Origin: Puniceicoccaceae bacterium K14
GTDB lineage: Bacteria > Verrucomicrobiota > Verrucomicrobiia > Opitutales > Opitutaceae
Assembly (NCBI GenBank): GCA_022538095.1
Contig: JAKYXN010000057.1
Location: forward strand, 1-34,439
Direction of reading: 5' to 3'
Length of the DNA: 34,439 bases
Of the stretch, positions 7,711 to 16,391 are shown one piece after another. Under the pieces are notes generated by a model. That model saw only the letters and a list, made by a program, of their open reading frames with translations. It ran no database searches and was not told the DNA's origin. Numbering within the stretch: position 1 is the stretch's first letter; the number at the start of each line of letters is the position of its first letter. Made by a program: the position numbers and the translations under genes.

Positions 7711-9213
7711 ATGGAAAACTCCGAATCAGACATCGGACTCGTAGGCCTCGCGGTCATGGGTCAAAATCTTGCATTGAACATAGCCGACCACGGCTTTCGC
7801 ATTTCAGTGTATAATCGTACGGCTGCTAAAACAGAAGCATTCGTAGCGAAAAATCCAGACACGCCCGGCGGACTCGTTGGCTGCGAAACACTGGAAGATT
7901 TCGTAAAATCAATCAAACGCCCTCGCAAGATCATCATTCTTGTACAAGCAGGTCGCGCAACGGACGCCGTAATCGAAGGCCTCCTTCCACTTCTCGATCC
8001 AGACGATATCATCATCGACGGTGGTAACGCTCTTTGGACCGATACAATTCGTCGCGAAAAGGACCTAAACGGAAAAGGTTTCCGCTTCATTGGCTCCGGT
8101 GTTTCCGGCGGTGAAGAAGGCGCTCGCTTCGGCCCCTCCCTCATGCCGGGCGGTAAAGAGTCTGCTTGGAACGAGCTTAAGCCAATCTGGGAAGCAATCG
8201 CTGCCAAGGTTGACGCAGAAACAGGTAAGCCAATCGATGGAGCAACTCCAGGCAACCCAGTTGAAGGCGGCGTAACTTGCACAACTTACATCGGTGAAAA
8301 TGGCGCTGGTCACTACGTGAAGATGGTTCACAACGGTATCGAGTACGGCGACATGCAAATGATCTGTGAAGCCTACGCTCTTATGGGCGGCCTACTCGGA
8401 ATGGAACCTGCGGAAATGAGCAAGGTATTCGGCGAGTGGAACAAGGGCGTTCTCGACTCTTTCCTCATCGAAATCACAACTGATATTCTTCAGCAAACTG
8501 ACCCTGTTACAGGCAAGCCTTTCGTAGACGTAGTTCTCGATACTGCAGGTCAAAAAGGAACAGGTAAATGGACTTCCGTTAACGCTCTCGACATGGGCAT
8601 TCCTGCTCCATCAATCGCAGAAGCGGTATTCGCTCGCTGCTTGAGCGCAGTTAAGGAAGAACGCGTTGCGGCTTCCAAGATCCTTTCTCCTATTTTGGAA
8701 AAATTCGACGGCGACAAGGATGAATTCGTACAAGCTATCCACGACGCCCTCTACTGCTCTAAGATCGTTTCCTACGCTCAAGGATTCCAGCTAATGCGCG
8801 CTGCTCAAGAAGAGTACGACTGGAAGCTTAACTTCGGCGAGATCTCTATGATTTTCCGCGGTGGTTGCATCATCCGCGCTGCATTCTTGCAGAAGATCTA
8901 CGAAGCGTACCAACGCAACGCAGACTTGGCTAACCTCCTCCTCGACCCTTATTTCAAGAGCGAGATCGATCGTTGCCAAGCAAACTGGCGTAAGGTTGTG
9001 GCTGCAGCGGCTGCAAGCGGTATCGCAATTCCAACCTTCATGTCGTCACTGGCTTACTACGATAGCTACCGCAGCGAACGCCTGCCAGCAAACTTGCTAC
9101 AAGCTCAGCGCGACTACTTCGGAGCTCACACATACGAGCGCGTGGACCAAGAACGTGGTAATTTCTACCACATCGACTGGCCTGATCCCACTCGTCCACA
9201 GTTCGAAGCATAG
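7711..9213 (+). CDS. gnd: 6-phosphogluconate dehydrogenase (decarboxylating)
   Basis: This enzyme oxidises and decarboxylates 6-phosphogluconate to ribulose 5-phosphate with NADP in the oxidative pentose phosphate pathway. The Rossmann fold starts with [20 protein letters not shown], and NRT (35-37) after the second strand is the NADP-type phosphate site. Substrate and catalytic blocks are all present: [20 protein letters not shown], then [17 protein letters not shown] (Lys204, Asn208, Glu211), [11 protein letters not shown] and the C-terminal [13 protein letters not shown]. At 500 residues it is about 30 longer than most bacterial forms. Part of the extra length is an insert near residues 168-188 ([19 protein letters not shown]). 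Codon use is biased towards C-ending codons, as in a well-expressed gene. A strong terminator follows. Confidence 0.96.
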   Translation: MENSESDIGLVGLAVMGQNLALNIADHGFRISVYNRTAAKTEAFVAKNPDTPGGLVGCETLEDFVKSIKRPRKIIILVQAGRATDAVIEGLLPLLDPDDIIIDGGNALWTDTIRREKDLNGKGFRFIGSGVSGGEEGARFGPSLMPGGKESAWNELKPIWEAIAAKVDAETGKPIDGATPGNPVEGGVTCTTYIGENGAGHYVKMVHNGIEYGDMQMICEAYALMGGLLGMEPAEMSKVFGEWNKGVLDSFLIEITTDILQQTDPVTGKPFVDVVLDTAGQKGTGKWTSVNALDMGIPAPSIAEAVFARCLSAVKEERVAASKILSPILEKFDGDKDEFVQAIHDALYCSKIVSYAQGFQLMRAAQEEYDWKLNFGEISMIFRGGCIIRAAFLQKIYEAYQRNADLANLLLDPYFKSEIDRCQANWRKVVAAAAASGIAIPTFMSSLAYYDSYRSERLPANLLQAQRDYFGAHTYERVDQERGNFYHIDWPDPTRPQFEA

Positions 9214-9241
9214 GCTCGCAATCACTTAAAAATTGCTTTTC

Positions 9242-9274
9242 AAAAGGCTGACTCAAATGAGTCGGCCTTTTTTT
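9242..9274 (+). terminator. rho-independent terminator of gnd
   Basis: GGCTGACTC (9246-9254), a four-base loop AAAT, then GAGTCGGCC (9259-9267) form a nine-pair stem with one G-T pair, followed by seven Ts. A-rich bases before the stem pair with the T-tract. It sits 29 bases after the gnd stop. Confidence 0.88.
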
Positions 9275-9420
9275 GTGCCTATAAGTTTAGTCAAAACATC
9301 GTCTTTAAAGCAATTTTGCCTATTTTTATTAACATTAAGAAAATATTATTAATAATACTTTTGCACAAAAATATTTGCAAATAAGTCATTTATTGATTTT
9401 TTGACTAAAATTATAGGCAC
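9275..9420. promoter_or_regulatory. long inverted repeat framing the hipB leader (candidate operator pair or small element)
   Basis: GTGCCTATAAGTTTAGTC begins a 22-base arm at 9275-9296. Its reverse complement recurs at 9399-9420 with a single mismatch (G/T at the eleventh base). The left arm starts directly after the gnd terminator T-tract; the right arm ends one base before the hipB ATG. The 102 bases between are very AT-rich and include ATTATTAATAAT, a perfect palindrome. HipB-type antitoxins are known to repress their own promoter through inverted sites, so these could be operators set for looping. A miniature transposable element is the alternative, but no target duplication is seen. Confidence 0.5.
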
Positions 9421-9421
9421 T

Positions 9422-9772
9422 ATGGATGTATATGGGAAAAGTGATAAAGCCTTACAGCGGGAAATCGGAGAGCGCCTACAAATGGCGAGGCTCAACGCCA
9501 ACATGAGCCAGCAAGAGCTAGCCGACACCAGCGGGGTCTCCCGCAACACGATCGTAAATGCCGAAAGTGGCCAAAGTTGCACTCTTGGGACGCTCATCGC
9601 TTTGTTGCGAGGTCTCAAGATGCTGGACCAACTGGACTTACTCCTTCCCCCTCAAACAATCAGCCCGATCCAATTATTTAAACTTCAAGGCAAGCAACGC
9701 CGACGAGCTACCGGGAAACGCCAAACGAAAGAAGTCGCAGAAGATCCAGGGCCATGGAATTGGAAGGAATAG
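9422..9772 (+). CDS. hipB: XRE-family antitoxin/repressor, HipB-like
   Basis: This 116-residue protein has a classic helix-turn-helix at about residues 15-70 (GERLQMARLNANMSQQELAD, then TSGVSRNTIVNAESGQ). A basic, probably disordered tail (KQRRRATGKRQTKE) ends PWNWKE, a Trp-rich end often seen in HipB-type proteins encoded beside HipA. In the known systems the dimer binds operator DNA, recruits HipA and neutralises it. ATG at 9422 was preferred to a TTG at 9401 because the TTG lies inside the inverted repeat and adds only seven unconserved residues. hipA starts 25 bases downstream. The inverted repeat ending at 9420 is the likely control site. Confidence 0.85.
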   Translation: MDVYGKSDKALQREIGERLQMARLNANMSQQELADTSGVSRNTIVNAESGQSCTLGTLIALLRGLKMLDQLDLLLPPQTISPIQLFKLQGKQRRRATGKRQTKEVAEDPGPWNWKE

Positions 9773-9797
9773 TCGAATTCTGATTTAATAAACAATC

Positions 9798-11102
9798 ATG
9801 AGTATCGCGGCCGAAATTCATCTATGGGGAACCCAAGTGGGGGTCGTTTCATGGGACGATCGTAGCCAAATCGGATCTTTCCAATACGATCACGATTTCC
9901 TGAGAAGCGGCATCCAAATATCTCCTATCCATATGCCCTTGCGACAGCGACCCTACAGCTTTCCCAACCTTAAAAGGGATAGTTTCAGCGGCTTGCCAGG
10001 GACCCTCGCAGACTCCCTTCCAGATAAGTTTGGCCACTTGCTCATCGATCAATGGCTCGCCAAACAAGGGCGGCTTCCAGACTCCTTTACGCCGATCGAA
10101 CGCCTCTGCTACGTTGGCTCACGGGCAATGGGAGCACTCGAATTTCTCCCTGAAACACGTATTGCGAAAAGTAAATCACAGGAAATCCAAATCGATGCGC
10201 TCGTTGGACTCGCAAACGAAGCCCTATCTCAAAAAGAACAGCTACAAACCGAACTCGACACGGTTGACGCTCGGGAAGCGATGAACGACATCATTCGAGT
10301 CGGTACCTCCGCAGGCGGCGCACGAGCAAAAGCGGTCATCGCTTGGAACCCTGAAACAAATCAAGTGCACTCTGGGCAGCTCGACGCCCCGGAAGGCTTC
10401 ACTCATTGGCTCCTAAAACTCGACGGCGTAAGCGGCAATCGTGACAAAGAAGTTGCCGACCCAATGGGGTACGGTAAAATCGAATACGCTTATCATTTAA
10501 TGGCGGTAAATGCTGGCATTTTCATGATGGACTGCCGCCTCTTCGAAGAAGGAGGACGTAGCCACTTCATGACACGCCGCTTTGACCGTGGGCCTGAGAA
10601 TCAAAAAATTCACATGCAAACGCTCTGCGGAATGGCGCATTATGATTTCAATCAAGCCGGAGCGTATAGCTACGAACAAGCGATCCTAGTCATGCGTCAA
10701 CTCGGACTCCCGCACAACGACATAGAAGAACAATATCGCAGAGCCATCTTCAACATACTTGCTCGTAACCAAGACGATCATACAAAAAACATTGCTTTTC
10801 TGATGAACAAGAAAGGACAATGGAGACTTTCCCCCGCCTACGACATCAACTATAGTTACAATCCCCAAGGGGCCTGGACAAGTAGCCACCAAATGAGCCT
10901 TAATGGCAAACGAGATAATTTTCTCTACGAAGATTTCCTGGAAATGGCGAAAAATATCGATATCAAAACGCGTAAGGCCAAAACCATCCTCACCGAAGTC
11001 CTCAGCTCCGTATACAAGTGGAAAGAATTCGCAGACAAGGCGAACGTAGAGCCTTCAACAAGTAAAAGTATTTCAAATACATTTAGAATGCTCCATCCCT
11101 GA
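9798..11102 (+). CDS. hipA: HipA-type Ser/Thr kinase toxin
   Basis: HipA kinases phosphorylate a cellular target (glutamyl-tRNA synthetase in E. coli) and cause growth arrest or persistence. The 434 residues carry the N-terminal subdomain (GTLADSLPDKFGHLLIDQWL), the phosphate-loop region GTSAGGARAKA (169-179) with Ser171 where the regulatory autophosphorylated serine lies, and the lysine-bearing strand FTHWLLKLDG. The catalytic motif RNQDDHTKN (323-331) and the metal-binding PAYDI (346-350) are also present. All key residues look intact, so it should be active. The longer N-terminus and the SAGGARAKA loop resemble the Shewanella-type HipA more than the E. coli one. It pairs with the HTH gene upstream; the target is unknown. 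Confidence 0.92.
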   Translation: MSIAAEIHLWGTQVGVVSWDDRSQIGSFQYDHDFLRSGIQISPIHMPLRQRPYSFPNLKRDSFSGLPGTLADSLPDKFGHLLIDQWLAKQGRLPDSFTPIERLCYVGSRAMGALEFLPETRIAKSKSQEIQIDALVGLANEALSQKEQLQTELDTVDAREAMNDIIRVGTSAGGARAKAVIAWNPETNQVHSGQLDAPEGFTHWLLKLDGVSGNRDKEVADPMGYGKIEYAYHLMAVNAGIFMMDCRLFEEGGRSHFMTRRFDRGPENQKIHMQTLCGMAHYDFNQAGAYSYEQAILVMRQLGLPHNDIEEQYRRAIFNILARNQDDHTKNIAFLMNKKGQWRLSPAYDINYSYNPQGAWTSSHQMSLNGKRDNFLYEDFLEMAKNIDIKTRKAKTILTEVLSSVYKWKEFADKANVEPSTSKSISNTFRMLHP

Positions 11103-11113
11103 ACAACAAAAAG

Positions 11114-12106
11114 ATGACAGACGAAGTTTTCATAGAACGGATTTTCCAAAGAGTCTTGAGACGCAAGGCCGATCCACAAGGCAAGGCAGCCTATATTCAA
11201 GCCTTAAAAGAGAAGCATACGACACGCGAACAAGTAGTCGCATCGCTCGTCGAGAGCGAAGAATATGATCAAATTCTAGAAAGCTCGGAATTCGTTCCCT
11301 CTGGTCACTTCTACTCCGCAGTAACAAGCACAGAAGAGCGAGAACGTTTCGTTGCCGAACAACCATCATTAACTCGACCTACAGAAATAGACTTCAACGA
11401 TTCTCGCCAATGGGACCTTATCGAAAGCTTTAAGCCGTTCATTGAAGAATTGCCTTTCCCAGAAAAACCAAACGAAGCCAGCTTGTACCATTTGGACAAT
11501 CCAGCTTTTGGATATGCTGATGGAATATGGCTACATAGTATACTGCGAACATTTCACCCGAAGAATATCATAGAAGTCGGCTGTGGCTACTCCTCATGCA
11601 TGACGATCGAGACTGTCGACAAGTTTTTACCCAAGGAAACTACGCTCAAATTCATTGAGCCTTATCCGCAATTTTTAGAAAACTTGACCGGCGAACGCTT
11701 CAAGGAGCTCAACGTCGTAGAGCAAAAACTACAAGATGTCCCATTGGACACATTCGATATCCTCGAACATGATGATATCCTTTTTATAGATTCCTCTCAC
11801 GTATCAAAAACGGGAAGCGACGTAAATCACGCCGTGTTCAACGTTCTTCCACGGCTAAAACCAGGCGTCATCATTCATTTCCACGATATCCTCTGGCCAT
11901 TTGACTATGACCCAGCATGGGTAGAGGAGGGACGTTGTTGGAACGAGGCGTACTTACTAAGAGCATTCTTGGCCCACAACGATTCCTACGAAATCCTTCT
12001 TTATCCCAATAGCCTCTATCCAGAAAACCTTACGTGGTTTGAAGAGAATATCCCACTTGCTTTAAAAGTAAAAGGAGGCAGCCTCTGGCTAAGAAAAGTT
12101 AAATAG
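11114..12106 (+). CDS. DUF4214-like domain fused to a class I methyltransferase
   Basis: The first ~58 residues (VFIERIFQRVLRRKADPQG, then SLVESEEYDQIL) match the DUF4214 pattern, a short helical module seen in glycan- and surface-related proteins. From about residue 130 there is a SAM-dependent methyltransferase of the Methyltransf_24 type. It has motif I NIIEVGCGYSS (151-161), an acidic strand end KFIEPYP, the DILFIDSSHV block (221-230) and PGVIIHFHDIL (250-260). The 330-residue product has no signal peptide. It starts 12 bases after the hipA stop, so it may be co-transcribed with the toxin pair. Its substrate is unknown; a sugar or small molecule seems likelier than DNA, but that is inference. 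Confidence 0.75.
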   Translation: MTDEVFIERIFQRVLRRKADPQGKAAYIQALKEKHTTREQVVASLVESEEYDQILESSEFVPSGHFYSAVTSTEERERFVAEQPSLTRPTEIDFNDSRQWDLIESFKPFIEELPFPEKPNEASLYHLDNPAFGYADGIWLHSILRTFHPKNIIEVGCGYSSCMTIETVDKFLPKETTLKFIEPYPQFLENLTGERFKELNVVEQKLQDVPLDTFDILEHDDILFIDSSHVSKTGSDVNHAVFNVLPRLKPGVIIHFHDILWPFDYDPAWVEEGRCWNEAYLLRAFLAHNDSYEILLYPNSLYPENLTWFEENIPLALKVKGGSLWLRKVK

Positions 12107-12160
12107 AGCCATAACTCAATTTAATCATTCCAAAAACACCAACTTACCAAACCGCATACT

Positions 12161-12706
12161 ATGAAAAAAGTTATCCTTCTTCAAACCCTCCTAGCCTCCC
12201 TCCTGGCAGCAACTGCGAAAGCAGGCGACGCCTACATCGGAGGCGGTCTGTACGCTGCAGATTCAGATATAGTCATCGCTGCTGCAGAAGATCTTGACCT
12301 CGAAGACGATGATACCGTCCAGGCATTATTTCTAGGCTATGAATTCGCAAACGGCATCGGAGTAGAGCTCGGGTATTATGACCTCGGTAGCTACTCTTCC
12401 CAAATCGGCGAGAACTCATCTTTCGTCGACTCCGACGCAATATCCGCAAGCATCGTAGCCTCTATCGACATCATTCCAATGCTTAGAGTTTACGGCAAAG
12501 CAGGTTACGCTTACGTAGAAAACAAAATCGAGCTAGAAAGCGAATTAATAGACATCGTTCGAGACGACTCAAATACCGATGTCCTATTTGGCTTGGGAGC
12601 CGAGCTTAAGTTTGCTGATAGAATTTCACTCTACGCTGAATACATTCGTTTTGATGCGGAAGTTGAAGTCGACCTCATTGGGGCGGGCGTTCGACTCAAT
12701 TTCTAA
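12161..12706 (+). CDS. small outer-membrane beta-barrel protein
   Basis: A signal peptide of about 21 residues (MKKVILLQTLLASLLAATAKA) is followed by alternating strands typical of the OmpA-like or OMP_b-brl eight-stranded barrel: AYIGGGLYAAD, ANGIGVELGYYDLG, MLRVYGKAGYAYVE, VLFGLGAELKF and ISLYAEYIRF. It ends GAGVRLNF, with the terminal Phe recognised by the Bam machinery. The 181-residue length fits a small barrel. The loops are acidic (EDLDLEDDDT). It stands alone, with its own terminator downstream. Confidence 0.8.
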   Translation: MKKVILLQTLLASLLAATAKAGDAYIGGGLYAADSDIVIAAAEDLDLEDDDTVQALFLGYEFANGIGVELGYYDLGSYSSQIGENSSFVDSDAISASIVASIDIIPMLRVYGKAGYAYVENKIELESELIDIVRDDSNTDVLFGLGAELKFADRISLYAEYIRFDAEVEVDLIGAGVRLNF

Positions 12707-12734
12707 AGAAGCTTCGTACCCTAAAAATTTTCAA

Positions 12735-12767
12735 AGTCAGCTACACTTCCGTGTGCTGGCTTTTTTT
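12735..12767 (+). terminator. rho-independent terminator after the outer-membrane protein gene
   Basis: AGTCAGC-T-ACAC (12735-12746) pairs with GTGTGCTGGCT (12751-12761) around a TTCC loop, with one bulged T, and runs into seven Ts. It lies between two convergent genes. Confidence 0.82.
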
Positions 12768-12778
12768 GTAGCTAACTC

Positions 12779-14524
12779 CTAGCGAGCGCCCTCAGGAATA
12801 ACATCCATCTGAACTGTCCAAAGCTTCGCGTAATGCCCATCACGCTTGAGCAATTCTTCATGACTGCCCTTCTCTGCAATTCTTCCCTTGTCCAACACTA
12901 CAATCTGATCTGCTCGACTCACTGTAGATAGGCGGTGAGCGATCACCAGCGTTGTACGCTCCTCAACAAGGTTATCTACCGCCTCCTGAATCTTAGCCTC
13001 AGTCAGCGTGTCTACGCTAGACGTGGCTTCATCGAGTATCACTAGCGGAGGGTTACGCAAAATAACACGAGCAATTGTCAATCGCTGCTTTTCGCCCATA
13101 CTCAAACGAATTCCACGCTCGCCGATTAACGTATCCATTTTTCCTGGCAATGCTTCAACGAATTCCCAAGCACTCGCTCCAATAAGTGCATCAATCATCT
13201 CCTCCTCGGAAGCGTCTGGTTTCGCAAGTTGTAGGTTGTCTCTCACAGTTCCGTCAAAGAGAAATGGATCCTGTGCAACTACCCCTATATTTTTCCTGAG
13301 ATCCTCTAAAGCAAGGTCTCTCACATCCACCCCATTGATACTAACAGAGCCAGACGTCACATCATAGTAACGCTGCAATAAACTCGCCACAGTAGACTTC
13401 CCTGCGCCTGTGTGCCCGACAAGAGCAGTAACCTTACCCGACGGAAGCTCCAGGCTAAAATCCGTCAACAATTGCTTCCGTCCTTGGTAGCAAAAATCTA
13501 CGTTCTTGTACTCCACCTTGAGCAAGCCGTTTGGGTGCGCTTTCGGGCTTTCCGGATTTTCGATATCGATTGGATAATCCAACAGTTCAAAAACGCGCTC
13601 TCCCGAAGCCTTTCCAGCGGCAAACATATGCACCAACCCATTCAACTGACTCAAGGGGATGTAAAGCATGCTGCAGTATCCATAGAACATGATAAAGTCA
13701 CCCACATCAAATCGCTCCGGATCCACCGCATATAAATAGCCTCCATATCCCACGACAGCAACCATTCCCAGACTTACCACAAAATTGGTGCTTGGCCCAT
13801 GAATCGACCAACGAAACATCGCCTTCAGCGTTCTCTTTTTTAACTCCTCAGATTTTTCGCCGAATCGCTTTTGCTCACGAGATTGCAACCCAAATGAATT
13901 TATTAAGCGGTTTCCCTGGATGTCCTCAATCAAGAGAGCATTTAAATCCCCCGAGCTCTCCCGAACCTTCGACCAATTCTTCTTTGTAATTATAAAATGG
14001 ATTCGAGACATCACAAGCATTATTGGAATTGGCAAAATCATTAAGGCCGCGAGTATCGGTTCATAATAAAACAAGATGGATGTAATCCCCACCACGGTTA
14101 GCAACGACTTACTCCCTTGCTCCGTGCCATCCAAAAGCACACGTTCCAATTGCTGAACATCTTCGATAACCCTCGAGGCTATATCACCAGACTTCCGATT
14201 GTCGAAAAAACCTATTGGCAATTTCAAAAGCTTGTCATGCAACTCCGTACGCAAATCGATCAAAACTTTTTGCTCCACCACATTGTTAACTCTGATTCTG
14301 AACACATTTAGCACTTCTCCCAAGAAGTATAAAAAGACCAAAGCACCCACCCCGTAGATGAGCAGATCGATCTTTTTCGCGGTGATTATTTCATCGAAAA
14401 TATAATTCACCGTCCTCGGAATAAGCATAAAGCAAACTGTGCTGCTCAATGCCAAAACTAGGGTTAGCCCAAACAACCCTTTATACCGAAACAAATACCC
14501 TGAAACTCTCCAAATCGTGTTCAT
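12779..14524 (-). CDS. ABC exporter, fused permease and ATPase (MsbA/MDR type)
   Basis: This is a half-transporter of 581 residues. The N-terminal exporter domain has six membrane helices (about residues 15-290; for example GLTLVLALSSTVCFMLIP and FVVSLGMVAVVGYGGYLYAV). The C-terminal ATPase has Walker A GHTGAGKST, Q-loop VVAQDPFLFDGT, signature LSMGEKQRLTIAR (LSxGE rather than the common LSGGQ), Walker B LVILDEATSS and the H-loop VIAHRLST. Such proteins dimerise and export lipids or drugs; the substrate is not readable here. ATG at 14524 was chosen over a GTG at 14557 because MNTIWRVSGYLFRYKG is the usual start. It ends 12 bases beyond the terminator of the convergent gene. Confidence 0.92.
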   Translation of the reverse strand: MNTIWRVSGYLFRYKGLFGLTLVLALSSTVCFMLIPRTVNYIFDEIITAKKIDLLIYGVGALVFLYFLGEVLNVFRIRVNNVVEQKVLIDLRTELHDKLLKLPIGFFDNRKSGDIASRVIEDVQQLERVLLDGTEQGSKSLLTVVGITSILFYYEPILAALMILPIPIMLVMSRIHFIITKKNWSKVRESSGDLNALLIEDIQGNRLINSFGLQSREQKRFGEKSEELKKRTLKAMFRWSIHGPSTNFVVSLGMVAVVGYGGYLYAVDPERFDVGDFIMFYGYCSMLYIPLSQLNGLVHMFAAGKASGERVFELLDYPIDIENPESPKAHPNGLLKVEYKNVDFCYQGRKQLLTDFSLELPSGKVTALVGHTGAGKSTVASLLQRYYDVTSGSVSINGVDVRDLALEDLRKNIGVVAQDPFLFDGTVRDNLQLAKPDASEEEMIDALIGASAWEFVEALPGKMDTLIGERGIRLSMGEKQRLTIARVILRNPPLVILDEATSSVDTLTEAKIQEAVDNLVEERTTLVIAHRLSTVSRADQIVVLDKGRIAEKGSHEELLKRDGHYAKLWTVQMDVIPEGAR

Positions 14525-14713
14525 CTTATCTCGCAAATCCAACGCCCTATTCCACACAACACAAGTTCACATTAGCTTAAAGTCATGCGACCTGGCCCAG
14601 TAGGAGAAATTACAGGACCTAATTCAGCCAAACAGGAAACAAAATTAACTGAATCGAGGTCGAAATTATTCATTGGCTTTCTTCGAGAATCCAAATACTA
14701 ATTAACCTTACCT

Positions 14714-15415
14714 ATGCGTTTTCTTAACAACCCTTTATCTGCCCTCTTCGCTGTAGGAATTTCAACCGCCAGCGCCTCTTCGCTTCCGGAGATCGGAGAA
14801 ACCAAAAAGGAAGTCATTCAAAGATTTGGCGAACCTCAAAGCGAGCTAGGTAACAACGAAATTAGAATCCTAAATTTCGAAAGCTGTTCCATCCAGCTGC
14901 GAGATGGCACTGTCGTTTCGGTCAATCCAAAACAAAGCCCTCGCCAGACACCCGAACAAATTCAGGCAAAACGCCTCGAATTCGCTACCCGCCAGTATAA
15001 GCGCTATAGCAACAACGAACACGTCATCAGGCTAAGTCCACAAGCGCGTTTGGATTTTTGGAAAAGATTTCAACACCAACATCCGGCAATTGACGTATCA
15101 GAAGAAATCCTCACTGCCAAAAAGCAATGGCAGCAAGAGCTCTCTCTAGCCCGCACTCATGAATTTGCTCAATTCAACCAGCAGCATCAAGCCCAAGAGT
15201 CGATCAAAGAGGAGAGAAAATCTTACAAAAGACGCTCTTACACCCGCCGCTATGTGGTAAACAAAAGCAGCTCCAAAAAATCAAAGAAATCTCACGGGAA
15301 GAAAGAGCGAACAAGCAAGACACCAACAGTTGTAAGATTTTTCCCAACAAGAGGAATCCCTGCAATAACGGGCGTAAAACCAATTGTTACGCAAGAGTTC
15401 AACCGGACTCCATAA
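14714..15415 (+). CDS. secreted protein with an SmpA/BamE-like start and a very basic tail
   Basis: A signal peptide of about 22 residues (MRFLNNPLSALFAVGISTAS) leads into IGETKKEVIQRFGEPQSE and ILNFESCSIQLRDGTVVSV. This is the pattern of small SmpA/OmlA (BamE-like) modules, where a Gly-x-x-(K/R)-xx-(V/L)-xxx-(F/L)-G-x-P turn recurs. A charged helical middle follows (residues ~75-155). The tail is strongly basic: KSYKRRSYTRRY and SSSKKSKKSHGKKERTSK. The tail could bind nucleic acid, cell wall or polyanionic glycan outside the cytoplasm. I do not know the family of the whole 233-residue protein. It stands alone. Confidence 0.6.
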   Translation: MRFLNNPLSALFAVGISTASASSLPEIGETKKEVIQRFGEPQSELGNNEIRILNFESCSIQLRDGTVVSVNPKQSPRQTPEQIQAKRLEFATRQYKRYSNNEHVIRLSPQARLDFWKRFQHQHPAIDVSEEILTAKKQWQQELSLARTHEFAQFNQQHQAQESIKEERKSYKRRSYTRRYVVNKSSSKKSKKSHGKKERTSKTPTVVRFFPTRGIPAITGVKPIVTQEFNRTP

Positions 15416-15497
15416 GCAGAAGGAACAATTTGCTAGAATACGTTTTGACTGATGGGTTCATAATACCCACTCTCTAAATCAAACTCGATTCGTATCC

Positions 15498-16388
15498 ATG
15501 ATATCGTTCCTAAAAAATATTTTCTCACCCAAAAACGAAGAATTTCACTTCACTGCAGAAGATGCAGAATTCTACAAATCGGAAGGCTATCTCACTCTGA
15601 AAAACGTTTTTGATGAAACCGCTTTGCAGAAACTGGAAGCGGAAATCGATTCCATTTGGGAAAATCGAAAGTCAACCGAAAGCCCCTACATCCTAGATTT
15701 CTGCGAAGGGCCTTACAATGACCAACGAATGAAATTAAGCGATGCGCCTGATGACGCCCGCCAATATTCCCACAAACTGAACGATTATTTTCTCGAGTCC
15801 GAACAATGCAGAAACATCTGCCTGTATCCACCACTCGCCGACGCATTAGAAAAGCTACTCGGAGAAGCTCCGGCAATTATCAATAGTCTCAATTTCAAAA
15901 AAGGCAGCCAGCAAGACGACCATTTCGACACCTACTTTATGCCACCCCCTACACCTGGTAGAATGGTCGTTACCTCAATTTGTCTAGAGGACATAAAGCC
16001 AGATTCTGGTCCTGTAAGATACTTTCCAAAAAGTCACCTCATAGAACCCTGTCGACTAGCCCACGGAGGTATCCACGTTACCAATCCAGAAGAACGTGAG
16101 CAAGTACGAGAGTATATAGACCAAAAGCTAGAGGAAGCAGGAATCGGATCAGAAATCTACCTTGGGAAACGAGGAGACGTACTCGTTTGGCACGGACAAC
16201 TGTACCATGGAGGTACTCCGATAACGAACCCGAATTCAACAAGAAAAACGCTCGTTACCCACTACTGGGGAGCCTCCGATGTTCCTGAAGCCCAGCGAAT
16301 CAACCACGCTCCAAATTCATATTATTTCAAGCGACCCCATCCGCCGCTTCCAGAAGGCTACTCAAGCGACATCAAACCGGACGCATAA
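15498..16388 (+). CDS. phytanoyl-CoA dioxygenase (PhyH) family protein
   Basis: This is a 296-residue Fe(II)/2-oxoglutarate-type oxygenase. The metal triad is visible: HFD (His142, Asp144) in QQDDHFDTYF and the distal His237 in VLVWHGQLYHGGT, with Arg249 in NSTRKT placed to bind 2-oxoglutarate. The double-stranded beta-helix strands VVTSICLEDIKPDSGPVRYF and GKRGDVLVW surround them, followed by KSHL. PhyH relatives in bacteria hydroxylate many small molecules, so the substrate is open. There is no signal peptide. It ends three bases from the convergent response regulator gene. Confidence 0.85.
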   Translation: MISFLKNIFSPKNEEFHFTAEDAEFYKSEGYLTLKNVFDETALQKLEAEIDSIWENRKSTESPYILDFCEGPYNDQRMKLSDAPDDARQYSHKLNDYFLESEQCRNICLYPPLADALEKLLGEAPAIINSLNFKKGSQQDDHFDTYFMPPPTPGRMVVTSICLEDIKPDSGPVRYFPKSHLIEPCRLAHGGIHVTNPEEREQVREYIDQKLEEAGIGSEIYLGKRGDVLVWHGQLYHGGTPITNPNSTRKTLVTHYWGASDVPEAQRINHAPNSYYFKRPHPPLPEGYSSDIKPDA

Positions 16389-16391
16389 CCA

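Noticed and set aside
7761-8358. Minus-strand open frames within gnd
   Set aside because: They are shadows of a strongly biased coding sequence on the other strand.
15453-15470. TGGGT-TCATAAT-ACCCA hairpin before the PhyH gene
   Set aside because: Five-base arms, no T-tract and no recurrence in the window; probably chance.
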